NCBI GenBank assembly: GCA_035236585.1
Contig: CP141137.1
Coordinates: 7,270,327-7,334,326, forward strand
Direction of reading: 5' to 3'
Length of the DNA: 64,000 nucleotides
Source of the DNA: Warburgia ugandensis
Taxonomy: Eukaryota > Streptophyta > Magnoliopsida > Canellales > Canellaceae
Of the stretch, positions 46,090 through 59,919 are shown one piece after another. Numbering within the stretch: the first letter of the stretch is position 1; each line of letters starts with the position of its first letter. The notes beneath the pieces are model-generated. The model made no database searches. It saw nothing but the letters and a program-made list of their open reading frames with translations, and was not told the DNA's origin. The position numbers and the translations under genes are program-made.

Positions 46090-47680
46090 TCCAATAACTG
46101 AAAAACCAAAGAGAATGGGGCCAAAAAATTAGTTTATAGTCATTTAATTAGGATCTGTGGTTATGTTCTAATTCTTTGTCAATATAATCAAATTAAATTT
46201 GATTCAGTTTCAAATTTATTCCAAAAAAAAATAGAAAATTGAACACCAAACATTAACTATAATATCCTTATTAAACTATATTCAACTTTACACTAATTAA
46301 GGATAATTTGATCTTTAGTTTAATTTATAGAGTATTCTCTCAACATAAATTTATTGCCCATGTTATGAACAGTAAAATAGACTTGAAGGTAGAATTAATG
46401 AATGCAAAGCCAAAATCACAACTTTTTATCAAAAGAGCCCCTAGTCAAACCCTTAAATCTTTTGATCTAGTTTCTCTCCCTCTAGCAATGATACAACCAA
46501 ATGCTCAAACTCAGAATTCTTTATTCCAATCTTTTATATCTCAAGTCAAAGGTTGGACATTCATTTACTGTAGTAACCTACAACACTAGTACGATTATTG
46601 GAATTGGTTGCTTTTCATTAGATTTTATGTATCATGCTTAATTGTATGATGACATTGCCTTATTTTCTTTGTACTTCCTTGATCAATTGATGATTGCTAT
46701 AAGGAATTGTGACATCTTGTCTTTGTTGATATTGAAAAAGTCTAAGTTTTAAGGTCTATGTACAATTAAAGAACTAAACTTTTAACTTTTCAATTGTTCT
46801 GTCTTTAGATTGTTCAATGTGAATGATATTCAATCTTAAGTAATCGTAGGAAAAAAGAAATATATTTAAAAAGTATGCTTGAGAGATTTATAGGCTCTTG
46901 AATAATTATCGCAGAAGAGTTTTTTTTTTTGTTTTTGGCATGAGACTCTTTGGATGAGTTTACAGGACCAACTTACATTTTTATATCAATAATTGTTACC
47001 ATGACCATTTTTTTTTTAAATTAAAAAGGATATTCTAGAACTAGTTTAAGGTGCAGAACTGATATTTTAAAATTAGTTTAAAGTGCAGAACCCGATGAGG
47101 ACCTAAATCCGAATTGTCCTTAAGCCAGAACCAAACTTTAGAATCTCTCGGTTCCAATCATGTTAAATTGTTTATGGTTCAATTTAAGTTCTGGGTAGAA
47201 ACGAGCGCGAACTGGACCATTGACATCTCTATCGACGTGGCCATGATTGTTGTGAGCTCTCTAGCAATGCAATGTCCAACTCAACCAAATTGGACATTTG
47301 TCATGGAAGAGCATTCATTTGTTAAGAGTATGATGGGCATATTAACACTTCAAATTAAATAGGGCCTCATTCTTTCCGTGATCTAAGCATATGTTTTAAT
47401 ATGTCACATGTTAAGGATGAGTGATGCCAAAAATGAATTAACCACAGGCAATATGTATCAACAAAACCTCCATAATGAAATGGCCTAGGACCTTCCACTT
47501 GTGGCTGAATTTTGTGCACGTCACCATAATTACTTCGGATCATTGAAAAAGTCACCCATACATTTGTTTGATCATAGTTTCTCAAAGAAAATATATTTAT
47601 TGATCAAAATTTAGCAAGCAAATGTTTAGGTTAATAGTTTTTATAGGGCTACCAAAAAGACAAGCAATTAGACTCATAAA
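46090..47680. other. No gene recognised
   Basis: AT-rich, without domains. The frames at 46308-46589 and 47114-47362 have no match I know. Confidence 0.5.
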
Positions 47681-48026
47681 TGTTGGGGTGGACTTGCTAT
47701 GGTCCATGTGAGATATCTACCGAATTCCAGAATGTTCACACCTCCTCAAACTTCCATAATGACGGCTGACGATGCCGTAAAAGGTGACCGTAACAACAGC
47801 TAATTTTGACGTACGCACACTTGTATTTCTACAAGTATGAGATTAAGATCTGAGAGACGTGAGAGTTACAGAAATTGTAATCTGATTATAATAGTGTTTC
47901 CTCTCCCGTGGATGTAGGCCGCTTGGTCGAACCACGTAAAATTGTCTCTCTTATGTGATGTGGTATGTTCTCTCCTAAATCATAGATCCTGGATGCCAGA
48001 TCATGGTGGATATGGCGCATCAAACT
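47681..48026 (+). repeat. Left LTR of the 47.7-54.6 kb element
   Basis: Begins TGTTGGGGTGGAC. Contains GATATCTACCGAATTCCA, AAAAGGTGACCGTAACA and GTTTCCTCTCCCGTGGATGT, and ends GCGCATCAAAC ahead of the primer site. The right LTR matches throughout with scattered substitutions and indels. Confidence 0.85.
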
Positions 48027-48180
48027 TGTATCAGAGCAAGGTTGCGATGTTAATCAAACACAACTACATAGTGGGCATAGTGATTGTGCAGCAAGATTGG
48101 AGGATACAACTGCAACGGCGGCTACGATGGTCGAGACCGTGGCTATGGGGGATCAGATGGTGGATCCTGCTACTCTAAGG

Positions 48181-48295
<115 letters not shown>

Positions 48296-48849
48296 AAGAG
48301 GAATCTGCTATTAATTTTTCTAGAGGGGGAGATAGAGAAGAATGGAGGAAACTGCGTTGGACAGGAACGCAGATTCTGCTTCTGTACTGACTCTAGCACT
48401 TGATGGTGCTGTGAAGTGCGTTCATGGCCAATAACCTTCGCCTGAGTTGTCAAAGAAGCTTCAGAGTTTGGAGGGAAGATGTAGCCCAAGAAAGGGTTTG
48501 TGCTTCATAGTGGAGAAGATAGGTAGGCTATAGCAACAGGAATTGCAGGCACAACTGCAAATGATGCATCAAAGGGAGCTTCTATTGTGGGCTGGAGCAT
48601 GGATGCCGGACGGTGAAGACGGTGGCACCAGGTAGAGATGCCGGAAGCTAGATGAGACGGAGACGACGAGGTAAGGGGGAGACTCAACCTCATAAAGGAA
48701 GAGCGAACATGGTCAGTTGCCAATGGAGCACCCCATACAGTCAAAACAGAGATGACAGCACCGAAAGTAAAGAAAGAGATTATTCAAACAAACAAACAAA
48801 AAACTGCATGTGATATAGTGTTGCATAGTAAAGATATAGTGATTGCACA

Positions 48850-49297
48850 GTACTAATACAATAGTGTTACAGGGATGATACAATACTTATAATGATTTTT
48901 GTTGTAGTGATATGTCAACTATAGTAATTGCTACAGGAAATTTTTTTGGTGATATAATATCGTTATAGGTATTGAGTTGTAACAGTGCAATAAAACAGTA
49001 GCAAAGTTGCAACAGTGAACGAGTTGCAATAGTAGCAATAAGAACACCCATGTTTAAGAATATTTAGCTCATAAGAAGACTTGGTAATTGATGACAAGTG
49101 AAATTAGTGATAGTTGATGAGTGGATCTGGTGAATAAGTGCAGAAGGTGGACATAGTGACTACTGCGAGTTGACTCGATGATCGCTAGTATGGCTGACTC
49201 GGGAACAGTGGCAAGAGGACTCGCGAACATTAGTTGGATGACTTGGTGAACAGTGATAGGATGGCCCGTGAATAGTATGAGATGACTTGGTGAAAAG
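48850..49297. repeat. Degenerate short repeats of the LTR-element interior
   Basis: Motifs of the type GATGACTTGGTGAACAGTG, GGATGGCCCGTGAATAGTA and GCAACAGTGAACGAGTTGCA recur at 20-40 bp intervals. Similar sequence continues after the inserted LTR near 53930-54100, as expected if both once joined. Confidence 0.5.
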
Positions 49298-50407
49298 TGT
49301 AACGACTTGGGTTTTTAAAACATATTTTTATAAATATTTGCAAAGGTAGGGCATTGATTTTGAAAATTTTTAAAATACAAATAGGGGAAACATATTTTCT
49401 TTGAAATTTATTTGTCAAAAACCCGAGTGCTGCCTCAAATTACTTATCATACATAGATTTTTGTATAAAATAAAATTTTCATTGAATATCAATAGAAATA
49501 CTTTTATTAAAATTAGGATCAATCTAGTGGTTCAAATACACAAGCCTAGCAATCATTACATACCTTGTCCAAATATTATAATCCAAATTACAAAACAATC
49601 AATACAATCTTCCTCAAAGTAAATACCCTGAGTAGTAGTTCGGTGATGATTATCTGTCTTGAGCGTTCAATCTTGAGATATTGTAAATATTCAAACATAA
49701 TATCTCAGCAAGCTAAACTTGGTAGAGAATTTAAGAAATATAATCAATATATCTCAAAATCAACAATTCTTTATATCCATGATATAAATCAATTTATACA
49801 ATTGGATAACAATTTCATCCTTCACTCATCATATGAATTATATGTATATATTACATATAAGTAAAATGACTACAAATAATGAATATAGTTAATATCATCA
49901 ATAATATCTTATTTCCAAACTGATTTCAATATTAACACTAGGTATTAATATATAATCATACCGTATTGGAAATCGTCCTCCAATACAATATCGGTAACAA
50001 CTTTTACCAAGCATCTCATCATGCCATAAACATAAGGCATCTCATTATGTCATAATCAATTGCATCATAATTTAAAATATAATCAAAGGACTACTATATT
50101 TGTAGTCTTAATTCATACAGTGCGCCCAGATAACTGCTCAATACTCCATTGATACTACGGTGAAAAATACATATCAATATTCATATGGGGGAACCATGGC
50201 TGTCATAGTAGCGGCCTTCCTATAATTGCCCCAACCCAACATTTTGCCTCTCTTTGGGCACGATATTATCATTATAATCAGTTTCGGATAGCGGGTGACC
50301 AAACCCTCATAACTCTCATAGCATTGACATCCCCAGGCATAAGCCTATCTTAAAACAAAAATCACAAGCCTTCATGCGTGTATGGAAAATAATATTTCAT
50401 ACTTACA

Positions 50408-50911
50408 GACTGTGTGTCTGGTTATAATAAGACATGCCTATATCTTCTTTCCTTAAGATTTAGAGGTCCAACTTATATAGTTCAAATCTTCTTATTCTAT
50501 CCATTAAGTAATTTCATAATTACTTAATCAATCCCTTTGTACTCCTTTCCACATTATTTGTTACCTTAAGTAATTTCATAATTACTTAATCAATCACTTT
50601 GTATTCATTTCAACATCATTTGTTGATTCATAAATAATTCTAAGGCAATTATAATTACTGACTATGTGTCTGGTTATAATAGGACATGCCTATATCTTCT
50701 TTCCTTAAAATTTGGGTGTCCAACTTATATAGTTCAAATCTTCTCATTCTACCCATTAAGTAATTTTATAATTACTTAATCAATCTCTCTGTACTCCTTT
50801 CCGCATCATTTGTTACCTTAATTAATTTCATAATTACTTAATCAATTACTTTGTAATCATTTCAACATCATTTGTTGATTCATAAACAATTATAAGGCAA
50901 TTATGATCAAT
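50408..50911. repeat. 252-bp tandem duplication
   Basis: Units start with GACTGTGTGTCTGGTTATAA (50408) and GACTATGTGTCTGGTTATAA (50660) and match along their length. Inside each unit ATTAAGTAATTTCATAATTA-like sequence recurs after about 70 bp. Confidence 0.9.
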
Positions 50912-51139
50912 ATATAGTTATCAAAATAAGATCATGTGCAAAACACATGTATCTTCTATATTGAATATTTTCTTAAAGTTCACTTACCTTTACTTTCAAT
51001 AATCCATCTTCTCATTGATCTTGATTATCATATCATTTATATATCTGTCAAATCCTACGTATATAGTCATTCCTCAATTCATTTATACTTCTTAGTTATT
51101 CATTTTATCATCCTCACATAGGATGACTTGGATATTTTT

Positions 51140-52460
51140 CCTTGAATCATATTGATCAACGATCTAATCTATTGATCTATATTTAAATTTAACATCTATA
51201 CAAAATCAAACATTTAATCTAAATTATAATTATGTTTATTGTTCATGATTATTTAAGATCTCATAATGGATCCTATTTGATCATCCTTATCTTACTTACA
51301 ATTTTTATTAGGATTAGATAATTTACTATTTTCTATGTTCTTATTATTATTCAACCAGTTAATGTCTTACTGATTGAAGATGGTTTATTTCTTTCCTAAT
51401 ACTAGACAGCTCCTTCTTATTTCAGAATTGGCTAAGGCTTACCAGTTAAAAGCTACTCACAGAGTAGTTAATTTAATCCTCATGCAAGGAGGGGTTTAGA
51501 CCTCACAAATGTTGCTAGAAAGTGGAGAAAGAGTGAGGGTCTATTAGAGAACCCCCTTAACCATCATGTTCAGCATTTACTAGAGTGACCTTAGTTCAAC
51601 CCTTTTTAAGGTTCCTATAAGCTCGTATACCCTAAGTCCCATTTCTACCTGATTTTAACTTATGTCTATGAACATAAATAATGTCATTCATGGATGTTTA
51701 TTATTCTCTTAAATTGGGCTAACGAAATGATATTTCTTATATTGTCCTACTAATTATAGCTCTTACTATTATTAAGTTCATGCCAATATTTATTGTAAAT
51801 GTTCATCAATATCTATTTTTATTTCATTGTATTTTTCATATAATTTATATAACATGAACATTAAAGTGTAAATAAGTAAATCTAACAACTAAATTTACTA
51901 AGCATATAAAAGAACATTTACAATAGAATATAATAACTCACATGCGCATTTGAATATATTATATTTGTTCATTTTGATCCAATGATCATATTTTGATTTC
52001 TATTCATTTTTCATCCCATTAAGGGTTTAGATATTGATCTTTCATTTTTATTCAGATCTATCACATTCTCTTAATGTGATATCATCACTAAATTATTAAT
52101 GCATTTCATCATATGATCTGATCTTTCTTGATCCAACTGATCAAAAAGATCTTAAGCCATTTTATCAAAATCAAGGGCATAGATCTCAATTTATCGCAAA
52201 TTAGCCTTATAAGACTCATCAATTCATATGATCTTAACTTTAGATCATCATTTAAACTAATTTTCATAGTTTGATCATGCTTAATTACTCAGATTAAGTA
52301 GATCCATGATCATTTTTAAGATTTCTCTTCCATTAAGGCTAAATTTCTTAATTCATCCCAGATCAGTCATATATAACTCTTGATTCCATGTTCTCTCATC
52401 CCTAGATCACTTTTGGATCAGAAATCCAAGGTCTGATCATGTCATATTTGACTGACCTTG
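51140..52460. repeat. GATC-rich block in the family B-related LTR
   Basis: GATC and TGATC/GGATC variants occur every few tens of bases, for example TGATCTGATCTTTCTTGATC near 52120. This is the same bias as at 12290-12760. Confidence 0.6.
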
Positions 52461-54271
52461 GGAATTAGTACCACTTTTTATAATTTATATACTTTTATAG
52501 TGAATAAAACCTAAATTTTATGCTTCCATTAGATTCTAATCTTCACCAAGAATCCAGATATTCTTTCCAATCTTGATTGGGAGTTAAAATGAGCTCTGAA
52601 TTGTGTTTTTAAGCTTCAGCAAAAAATAAGTGACAGATTCAATCTGGGTTATACAGATTATCGGGTCATTTAGTGGCCCACCCCTTTATTGATTTTTGCT
52701 CATGTATGGGGAGGGGTAACCTAGGATAGGCGAGACGGTCCGATTTGGATCATCGGATCACCCTTTCGCCGATCCTCCTTGGTCTGACCACGTTAAGGGC
52801 CCAAATTTCATCCCCCATGATGTTTGAGCCCTAAAATCTCATCCAACGGCTCAAATATCTAATTTAAGCTATCTACCCATGATTTCTAGCTATTCACCAC
52901 ATCTGTTTCATTGGTGAACCAGTTGCCGGTGAAGCAAATTCAACGATGAATCCTCATGTGTTTGGTCAGAAAACAAAGGGGAAAAGGAGGGAACCTACCT
53001 AGATCCCGTTTGGAGCAGATATTAAAGTCGGAGAGAAGAGATTTTGGCTAGATTTTGGTGGGTGCAAACCACTGTCTGTGCTCACCTTTGAGTCCTTCAT
53101 CGTTGATGCTCTTGCAGGTGCTAGAGAAGGAAATGTTAGAGGGGAAATGTAGAGGGAAGTGAGGGAAATGGATTCCGAGGCTCTTGGGGGCTTTCTAGTA
53201 CTGGAGGAGGGAGATCATGGATGATTTTGCCAGGCTAGGGAAAAACCCTAACTGGCAGTTCTTCGGCATGTGGGGTGGAAGGCGGGTCTAGGGATGCGCC
53301 AGCCTAGGACAGGTTGGTTCCTATGCCATGCACGTGTGGGTACCGTCGCTCCGGCCAGAAAGAGAGGAGAGAGCAAAGAAAAGAAAAAAAGAAAAGAAAA
53401 GAAAAGAAAATGGAAGAAAAAAGAGAAAGAGAGGGAAGAGAGAGGGGGAGAGCCTTGGGATCTATGGAATTTCATGGAGACTGTAGGAGAGGTATTTATA
53501 AGAAAATTTGTGTATTATTTTATTTAAAATTTCTATTAGTTCTTTAAAAAATAATTTTTATTATTTTCTTATTAAAATCAAAAGAGATTCATCATCATGT
53601 TTATTCTTAATCATTGATATTCTTTAAGTTGACTATCTCCCAGCTCACCTAACTTTTGTGGACACCACACAAAAGTAAATTGACCATTTTACCCATTTGG
53701 GTAAATGTAAAATTACAAAAATTAAGAAAAATAGGAAATTTTCACCCAAGCTTATATTTTAGGGTGCTTACAGTCATTTTAACCCATTATTCGAGTATGA
53801 TTTCAAATATCTATGTTTGAAGACTTGCTTTTTTCAAAAATTTTTTTATTATATTGAATATAGTATTCCACCTCGATTTTCGTAAAAATTCTAAATAATT
53901 TTAGAAAAATTGGGGTTTTCACAAAAAGTATAATTCCAAGGAGACTCAGTGAGCGGACCTTTTGACCAGTGGATGTGACAACTTCGAGTTATGTTTGTGA
54001 GCAACTGACGAGGGTGGCAAACGAGGGTGACCAATGAGGGCGGGTGCAAGAGGCACTAACAGGCTTTAGGTGACATGCTTCTAGGCGGCAAGGCTTCTAG
54101 GTGTTTGTGGTTTACTCGATAAGTGATTTGTAATTTATGGAGTGTTGAGCAAGAGGAGCAAAGCTGCTGAAAAGTGTAGAGACTGGATCATAGTTGTAAT
54201 TAAAATTTGGGGGAGCTGAACAAGTAGCAGTGTTTAGTGTATTCTCCTCCCATGACCATGGAGGGGGAGGT

Positions 54272-54620
54272 TATTGGGATAGACCTGCCATGGTCCATGC
54301 CCATGTGAGATATCTACCGAATTCCAAAATGTCCGAACCGACTCAAACTTCCATAACAACTGACGGTGCCATAAAAGGTGACTGTAACATCAGCTAATTT
54401 TTATGTACATACACCTGTATTTCTATAAGTATGAGATTAAGATTTACGAGAGGTGAGAGTTACAAAAATTGTAATATGATCAAAATGGTGTTTCCTCTCC
54501 CTTAGATGTAGGCAGTTTGGCCGAATTGCATAAAATTGTCTCTCATGTGTGATGTGGTGTGTTCTCTCCTAAATCATAGATCTTGGACGCCAAATCATGG
54601 TGGATCTAGCATATCAAACA
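54272..54620 (+). repeat. Right LTR of the 47.7-54.6 kb element
   Basis: Begins TATTGGGATAGACC after the polypurine tract and ends ATATCAAACA. Homologous over its length to 47681-48026. Confidence 0.85.
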
Positions 54621-54823
54621 TTGTTACAACTCAGCACTGTATCAGACTGTAGCCAATAGTAATAATAACGCTTTTATGCTGTAGCAAAATGATGATGCGC
54701 TTTTACTATAGTAGGATGATGATGTTTTTACTATAGCTGACTGTAGCAGAAATGGTTTTTCTTCTCCCTCTCACCTATCGGTGCTGCAACTCCATTTTCT
54801 GCCTTTGTTTTGCGGCAAAACCT

Positions 54824-57800
54824 CTCTTTGATACCAATTGTTGGGGGTTTACAGTCCCCGCCCAAGATCAAGCACACACAAAACACACAAATTTTAAGTG
54901 GTTCGGCCAAAATGTCTATGCCCACAGAGAGGAGCAATTTCACTATAACAATACAGCAAAAATTACTAGGGGTAGTACATGCTATTTATAAATGGGAATA
55001 TAGGGAATGGTGTTCTGCATTTGTAATATCCTTAATTTTTAAGATAAAAATAGGAAATTATTAAATAAATATAAATAAAAATTTATGGATGAAATTCTTT
55101 CCTGAAAACATAATAATTAGAAGTTGCTCGTCGATACGAATCCAACGCCACCAAGAACGCAAAAAACGGAGCTCAAACGAGGGAGTTATGAGCCGTCAAA
55201 GTTGGAAGGGCAATTTGGTCATTTGGTAGAGACGTATTAGACAGGGGTCCAAATTGATACTGGCACCCCGTCTTCCCTGCGTCTCTACCGGTGCCGGAAA
55301 AATCGCCGGAGAGACGTGGAAAGACGGCGTGTGGGGAAGAGTTTCTCTTCCCCGAGACTCTAAACCCTATGTCATGCTCCTCCCAGAGGCCAGCAGTGGC
55401 GTTTTCCATGAATGCTACGCAAAACCCTAGACTGCAAAAATCTGAAGTTTCGGCGAGTGGAGCCCGGCAACGAGCAAACCCGACCAGGCACAAGGTAAGC
55501 CTCAAATCCATGTTTTTCTGTATTTATTAATTAGAAAATTAATTAGAAAACCATTTAAAAATTAGGAAAAAAAATCGGATTTTTTGGGGGCTTTGTGCAC
55601 GCTACTGTTGGAGCGTGATTTCATAGACCAAACGTTATCCGTTTGGAAATCGCACCGTTCAACTAGTGCACAAGAGACCCAAGAGCAAACCCTTTAAATT
55701 TGGGAGTGATCCAACGGTGGATTTCTCCAGAAAATCAAAAACCAGTACCTAGGGATGTTTTTAGGAACTTGGGAAAAATCATTTAAAAACCATGGGTTTT
55801 GGAAAAATTAGTGCAAAAGGAGGGCATAAATGGATTCTAGAGAGAATTCTGAAGAAAATGGCACAAAAATCACGCAAAACGGGCTGCAGCCAGCTGCTTG
55901 GGAGGCAGCCAGGAATCCGGTCGTCTTCTCCGACGTCGTCAACCGCGTCGGTGTGGCCGACGCCAAGACGCACTCGAGAGACGCGACGGGACGGCGTCAC
56001 ATGGCGGTCGTCGCCGCGCACGCGCGTGCGCGGCGCCGCGCGCGTGCGGAGCGTGCGCTGGTTGGCTGTCGCCCGTGTACGTCGGTGTAAACCGGCGGAA
56101 AAGGGTGCCGCCGGTTTAAACCACCTTATGGTGGTCCCGTGAGCCCCATTTTAGCGTAGTTTTCACTAAAACTTGATTTTTGGGAGCTAGAGAGGTCCAA
56201 ATCACTATCCGGAAGAGGCGTTGTGACCGTATTGACGACGCGGACCTAGTTTTAAGTTAAAAACTTAGAAATGACCACTTTTTATTTAGAAAAATTTTAA
56301 AATAGTGATGTGACATGTACAGGTGCACTTGAATATACCAATTAAAGGGAGTTATTAGCAAGCTAGTGGTCTCACACTGAGGTAGGTGACGACAACTAAT
56401 GTTTTGCCTTGATTTTAAACCATGTTTAAACATAGCATCATGTGTGATTGTGTTTTAAATTGCGATTTTTATTTACCATGGATTTCATGCGACATTGCGT
56501 ACATGATGGTTATTCCAAATTGAATTCTTTTACTGAATAAACTTATTTAAAATGCTTGTACAAGCATGATGTTAATTAGTTATGCTTAATTAGAGATTTA
56601 TTTCTTATTATATATATAGAAAGCGCATGGATTTACATGGAAATGAGTATAGAGCTTAGTATGGTCCTTTTATAAAGGTAACCCGGGATGAGGGGCATGT
56701 CTTGGGGATTTCAAGCTATAAGTGCTCTTGAGTTTTAGCATATACATATGATTTCCGTGTTTTATATTTGATGACGGGTGCTCTCGCCGTTGGCGTCATG
56801 CTAGGAGGGATAAGTAGGCCTGCCACCCACCTTCCGAGATTATGATGTGATGAGTTTGTGATATGATAGACACACGCCCATAGATGGCATTCGGTAGAGG
56901 GTTTGGTAACATGGATAGTCCACACTACCGGTGCGAGCCTTTCCATGGGGACGGACCATTAAGTCTCCCGTTATGGTGTCGACGGAGGCGGCGGTGGTTG
57001 ATACCCATGGAGGGTTGCCAACTGCCGGCATGATGGCCACATATTCTTGTTATGTGTGCATGTATGATGAGCATGGTTATGAATGGTATGCCCTGGTGTG
57101 ACGACACTCGAGAGGTTGACTATGTGTACTCCCCGATCGGGGATGTTAGTGCGATGTGGTGGGACCCATTACCTTAGGGTGCCCTTATTACGGATGTATG
57201 CTCCATTTTATTGATTCATGTCATGTTTTAACCATTGAATTTCATGTTTTAGCATATGGAATAAATTGCACTTATTGAACATGGCATTATGATATCACTA
57301 TCTTCATAAATGTTAGATTTTTCATCGGTATTGTTCATTATTTAACTTGCATTTATTACATTAATTGTCTACATGTACCTACTGACGATAGCTTCTTGAG
57401 GCATAATGCTTTGTTTTGCAATGCCTTAGATCTCGGCGCGATAACGGAAAGGCAAGGCATTGAGAAGCGTGAGAGCTGCTGAAGACCATTTTTCTATAGT
57501 ATTAGATAGTGATGTGAGTCATTAAACAGGATTATCATTTGGATTTTTATTATGGACTGTATATTTTATATTGGGATGTGATTTAGATCTTTGGACATAT
57601 GTTGGACATTTATATGGGATGTTATGATGGATAGACCCTGGGCCATATTATTATTGTCTTTTGGACGTTTATTTGATTTAAAATAAAGGCGCCTATTTAT
57701 TTGACGTTGATTTATACGCGGATTATTTATTTATGTTTAAATTACATGTACGCCATTTTGTGAAAGGAAAATTAACACCCGGAGTTTTTAAGATAGGTTT

Positions 57801-58150
57801 AGTAAAATGTTAAATAAATCTTTTCTCATGGGATCCCAAATGCTCTTATTTAAAATGCCATTATTATAATAATAATAAAAATTGTCTTAAAAATCCGGGG
57901 TGTTACAATGCATTGATCTTCAGCTACTCCTATTTATAGGGATTTTTGGAGCTTAAATGTCAATAAAATTGTTATAAAAGTTTTGGCAGTGGCCGTCGGT
58001 GGCGGCCGTCACAGTTGACGTTGGCGGCCGAATTCAATGGCCATAAATGTTGACAACGCGATGGCGGTGGTGGCAGTGATGGCCGCAATGGTTAAAGGCT
58101 GAGGTTGTTATTTGTTGAATGGGACTGAACCTCACAATGAATTGTTGCTC
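54824..58150 (-). mobile_element. Minus-strand copia-like LTR with primer-binding site, split by a solo LTR
   Basis: On the minus strand GGACTGTAAACCCCCAACA ends an LTR and is followed by ATTGGTATCAAAGAG (54824-54838), a Met-tRNA-type primer site. Upstream of that end lie GGCCGAACCACTTAAAATT (U5-like) and CCCTATAAATAGGAG (TATA-like, near 57945). The family A solo LTR interrupts it (55021-57908). Near 58146 the minus strand again shows GGTATTAGAGCAAC, a second degenerate primer-site-like sequence, so the right border is unclear and two elements may be involved. Confidence 0.6.
55021..57908 (+). mobile_element. Solo LTR, family A, copy 2
   Basis: Starts (T)TGTAATATCC and ends GGGGTGTTACA(A), homologous end to end with 6874-9831 and in the same orientation. 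TGCAT lies on both sides (55016-55020 and 57909-57913), giving a 5-bp target duplication if the terminal T and A belong to the element. Differences from copy 1 are mostly small indels, concentrated in the GC-rich block (55885-56110). No primer site or coding region adjoins it. Confidence 0.85.
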
Positions 58151-58435
58151 TAATACCAAAGAAAAATGGAGCCAAATTGCTTAAAAACTTTAGTCCCATA
58201 ATAATCGGAAGTTGATATAAGATACTCGCCAAGACATTGGCTAACTAGCTTAAGAAGGCTTTGAAAGTTTGTGATATCTCCCAACAAAGCAGCTTTCATT
58301 GTGGGCAGAAATATAACAGATTGTGCTTTGCTTGCAAATGCAAGCCTTAATTTGATGCACAAATTTCGCACAAAAGGATAATTACGTGAACTTCACTATA
58401 AGAGCTTGTGCTTCTAGCTTGTATGGTCTTAGTCA
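58150..58435. other. Unassigned stretch before the LINE
   Basis: A minus-strand frame of 73 codons (58150-58371) has no motif I recognise. It could belong to the LTR element on its left. Confidence 0.3.
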
Positions 58436-59846
58436 CGGGCTCTAATTTTTTCACTTCGTATCTTCGATATGCAGATGAAACAATACTAATTGGCTCCTAC
58501 AATGAAGAGCAAGGTAGAACCATCAAAGCAATTCTTTAGAACCCATGAGTTAATCTCAGGTCAAAGAATTAATTTGGAGAAGTTGGAGATCTTCGGAGTC
58601 AACCTGCATGATCAACAAATGTCTCGACTCACGATCACACTCGGATGCAAACTAGCGAAGTTACCATACTATTGTCCAGGCATGCCCTCACCCATGGTCG
58701 CCCTTATGCATGCTTGTGGAAACCAGTCCTACAAAGATTTCAGTCTAAATTGGCCTCTCGGAAGGGTTCGGTTCTATCCAAAGGTGGAGGATCGACACCT
58801 TCAAAATCTGCCACGGAAAACTTGCCAATGTATTGTGTCACTTTTCTACATTGGAAAATTGCAGCTAGATTTCTTATGGAGGGGATGCAAAGAAGTTCAG
58901 TCTTGTTTCATGGAACCAGGTTGCAAACCAACGAAGCTTGGGGACTTGGTGTTCGGAAATTGAAGCAGACAAATGAGTTGTTATTGTGTAGATGGCTATG
59001 GCGCTATTCTAATGAACAGGGATCAGTTTGGAGGATTTTTCGCAAGGAGAGGCACCATCTGGTCCATGAATGATGGATGAATGAGCAAGAGAGCGACAAG
59101 GGATCTAGACTATGGAAAGACATCGGTAAACAGCTGTCTTTCTTCCTTAGTAATACCCGACTCTATGCTGGTAGTGGAAAAAGAATATGCTTCTAAGCAG
59201 ACAAATGGATGGGAAAGTCTGCCATTCGAAGAAACACATCACCGGTTCTTTAGTGCTGCAGGGCATACAGATTGCAAAATTTCACAAATGTTATCAATTG
59301 ATAGCAACATGGTGACCTAGAGCCTAAATTTCGACCGTCAACTCAGGTGCCTCAAAGACGAGCAGCTAAAAAACTTGAAGCTCGTCTAACTGCAGTTGTA
59401 ACTGACCTCTCAAAAGAGGATCGACTCTCAAAATTGATGGCGCATATTCTGCAAAGTTGGCCTATGATTTGTTTCTTAATCTTGATGATTGGCAGTGGAA
59501 ATTCACAAAGTTGGATTGGACTAAAGCTGTACCAAAAATCATGTTTTTTGCATGGAAGCTAGCGCTAGACAAGGTCCTCACCTATTCACCTATGATAATT
59601 TAATGTCCAGGGGTCGGGCAGGACCGTCATGTTGTTATCTACGCAGAAAGGCAGACTGAAAATAGAGAACATCTTTTTCTCCGGTTCCCTGCCGCTCAGA
59701 AGGCTTGGAATTCCATTTTTTTGTCACAGACTTTCGAAGAGCCAATAGATCAATCGTCCGACTCCAAATTCAGGTCTAGGGTAAGATTCTCTAGAATCTA
59801 TCTTTCCTTGCAGACATTTAGGGCATTTGGAATGTGCACAAAATGG

Positions 59847-59919
<73 letters not shown>

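Larger units (their letters stand above)
49298..53923 (+). mobile_element. Solo LTR or LTR-like insertion, family B-related
   Basis: The 4626-bp unit starts TGTAACGACTTGGG and ends TTGGGGTTTTCACA. It is flanked by AAAAG on both sides (49293-49297 and 53924-53928). It has no gag-pol motif. Order of parts: AT-rich start, a 252-bp tandem duplication, a GATC-rich block, then a purine-rich block with GAAAA runs (53360-53450). This parallels the unit at 9927-15719, so I place both in one LTR family. Confidence 0.75.
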
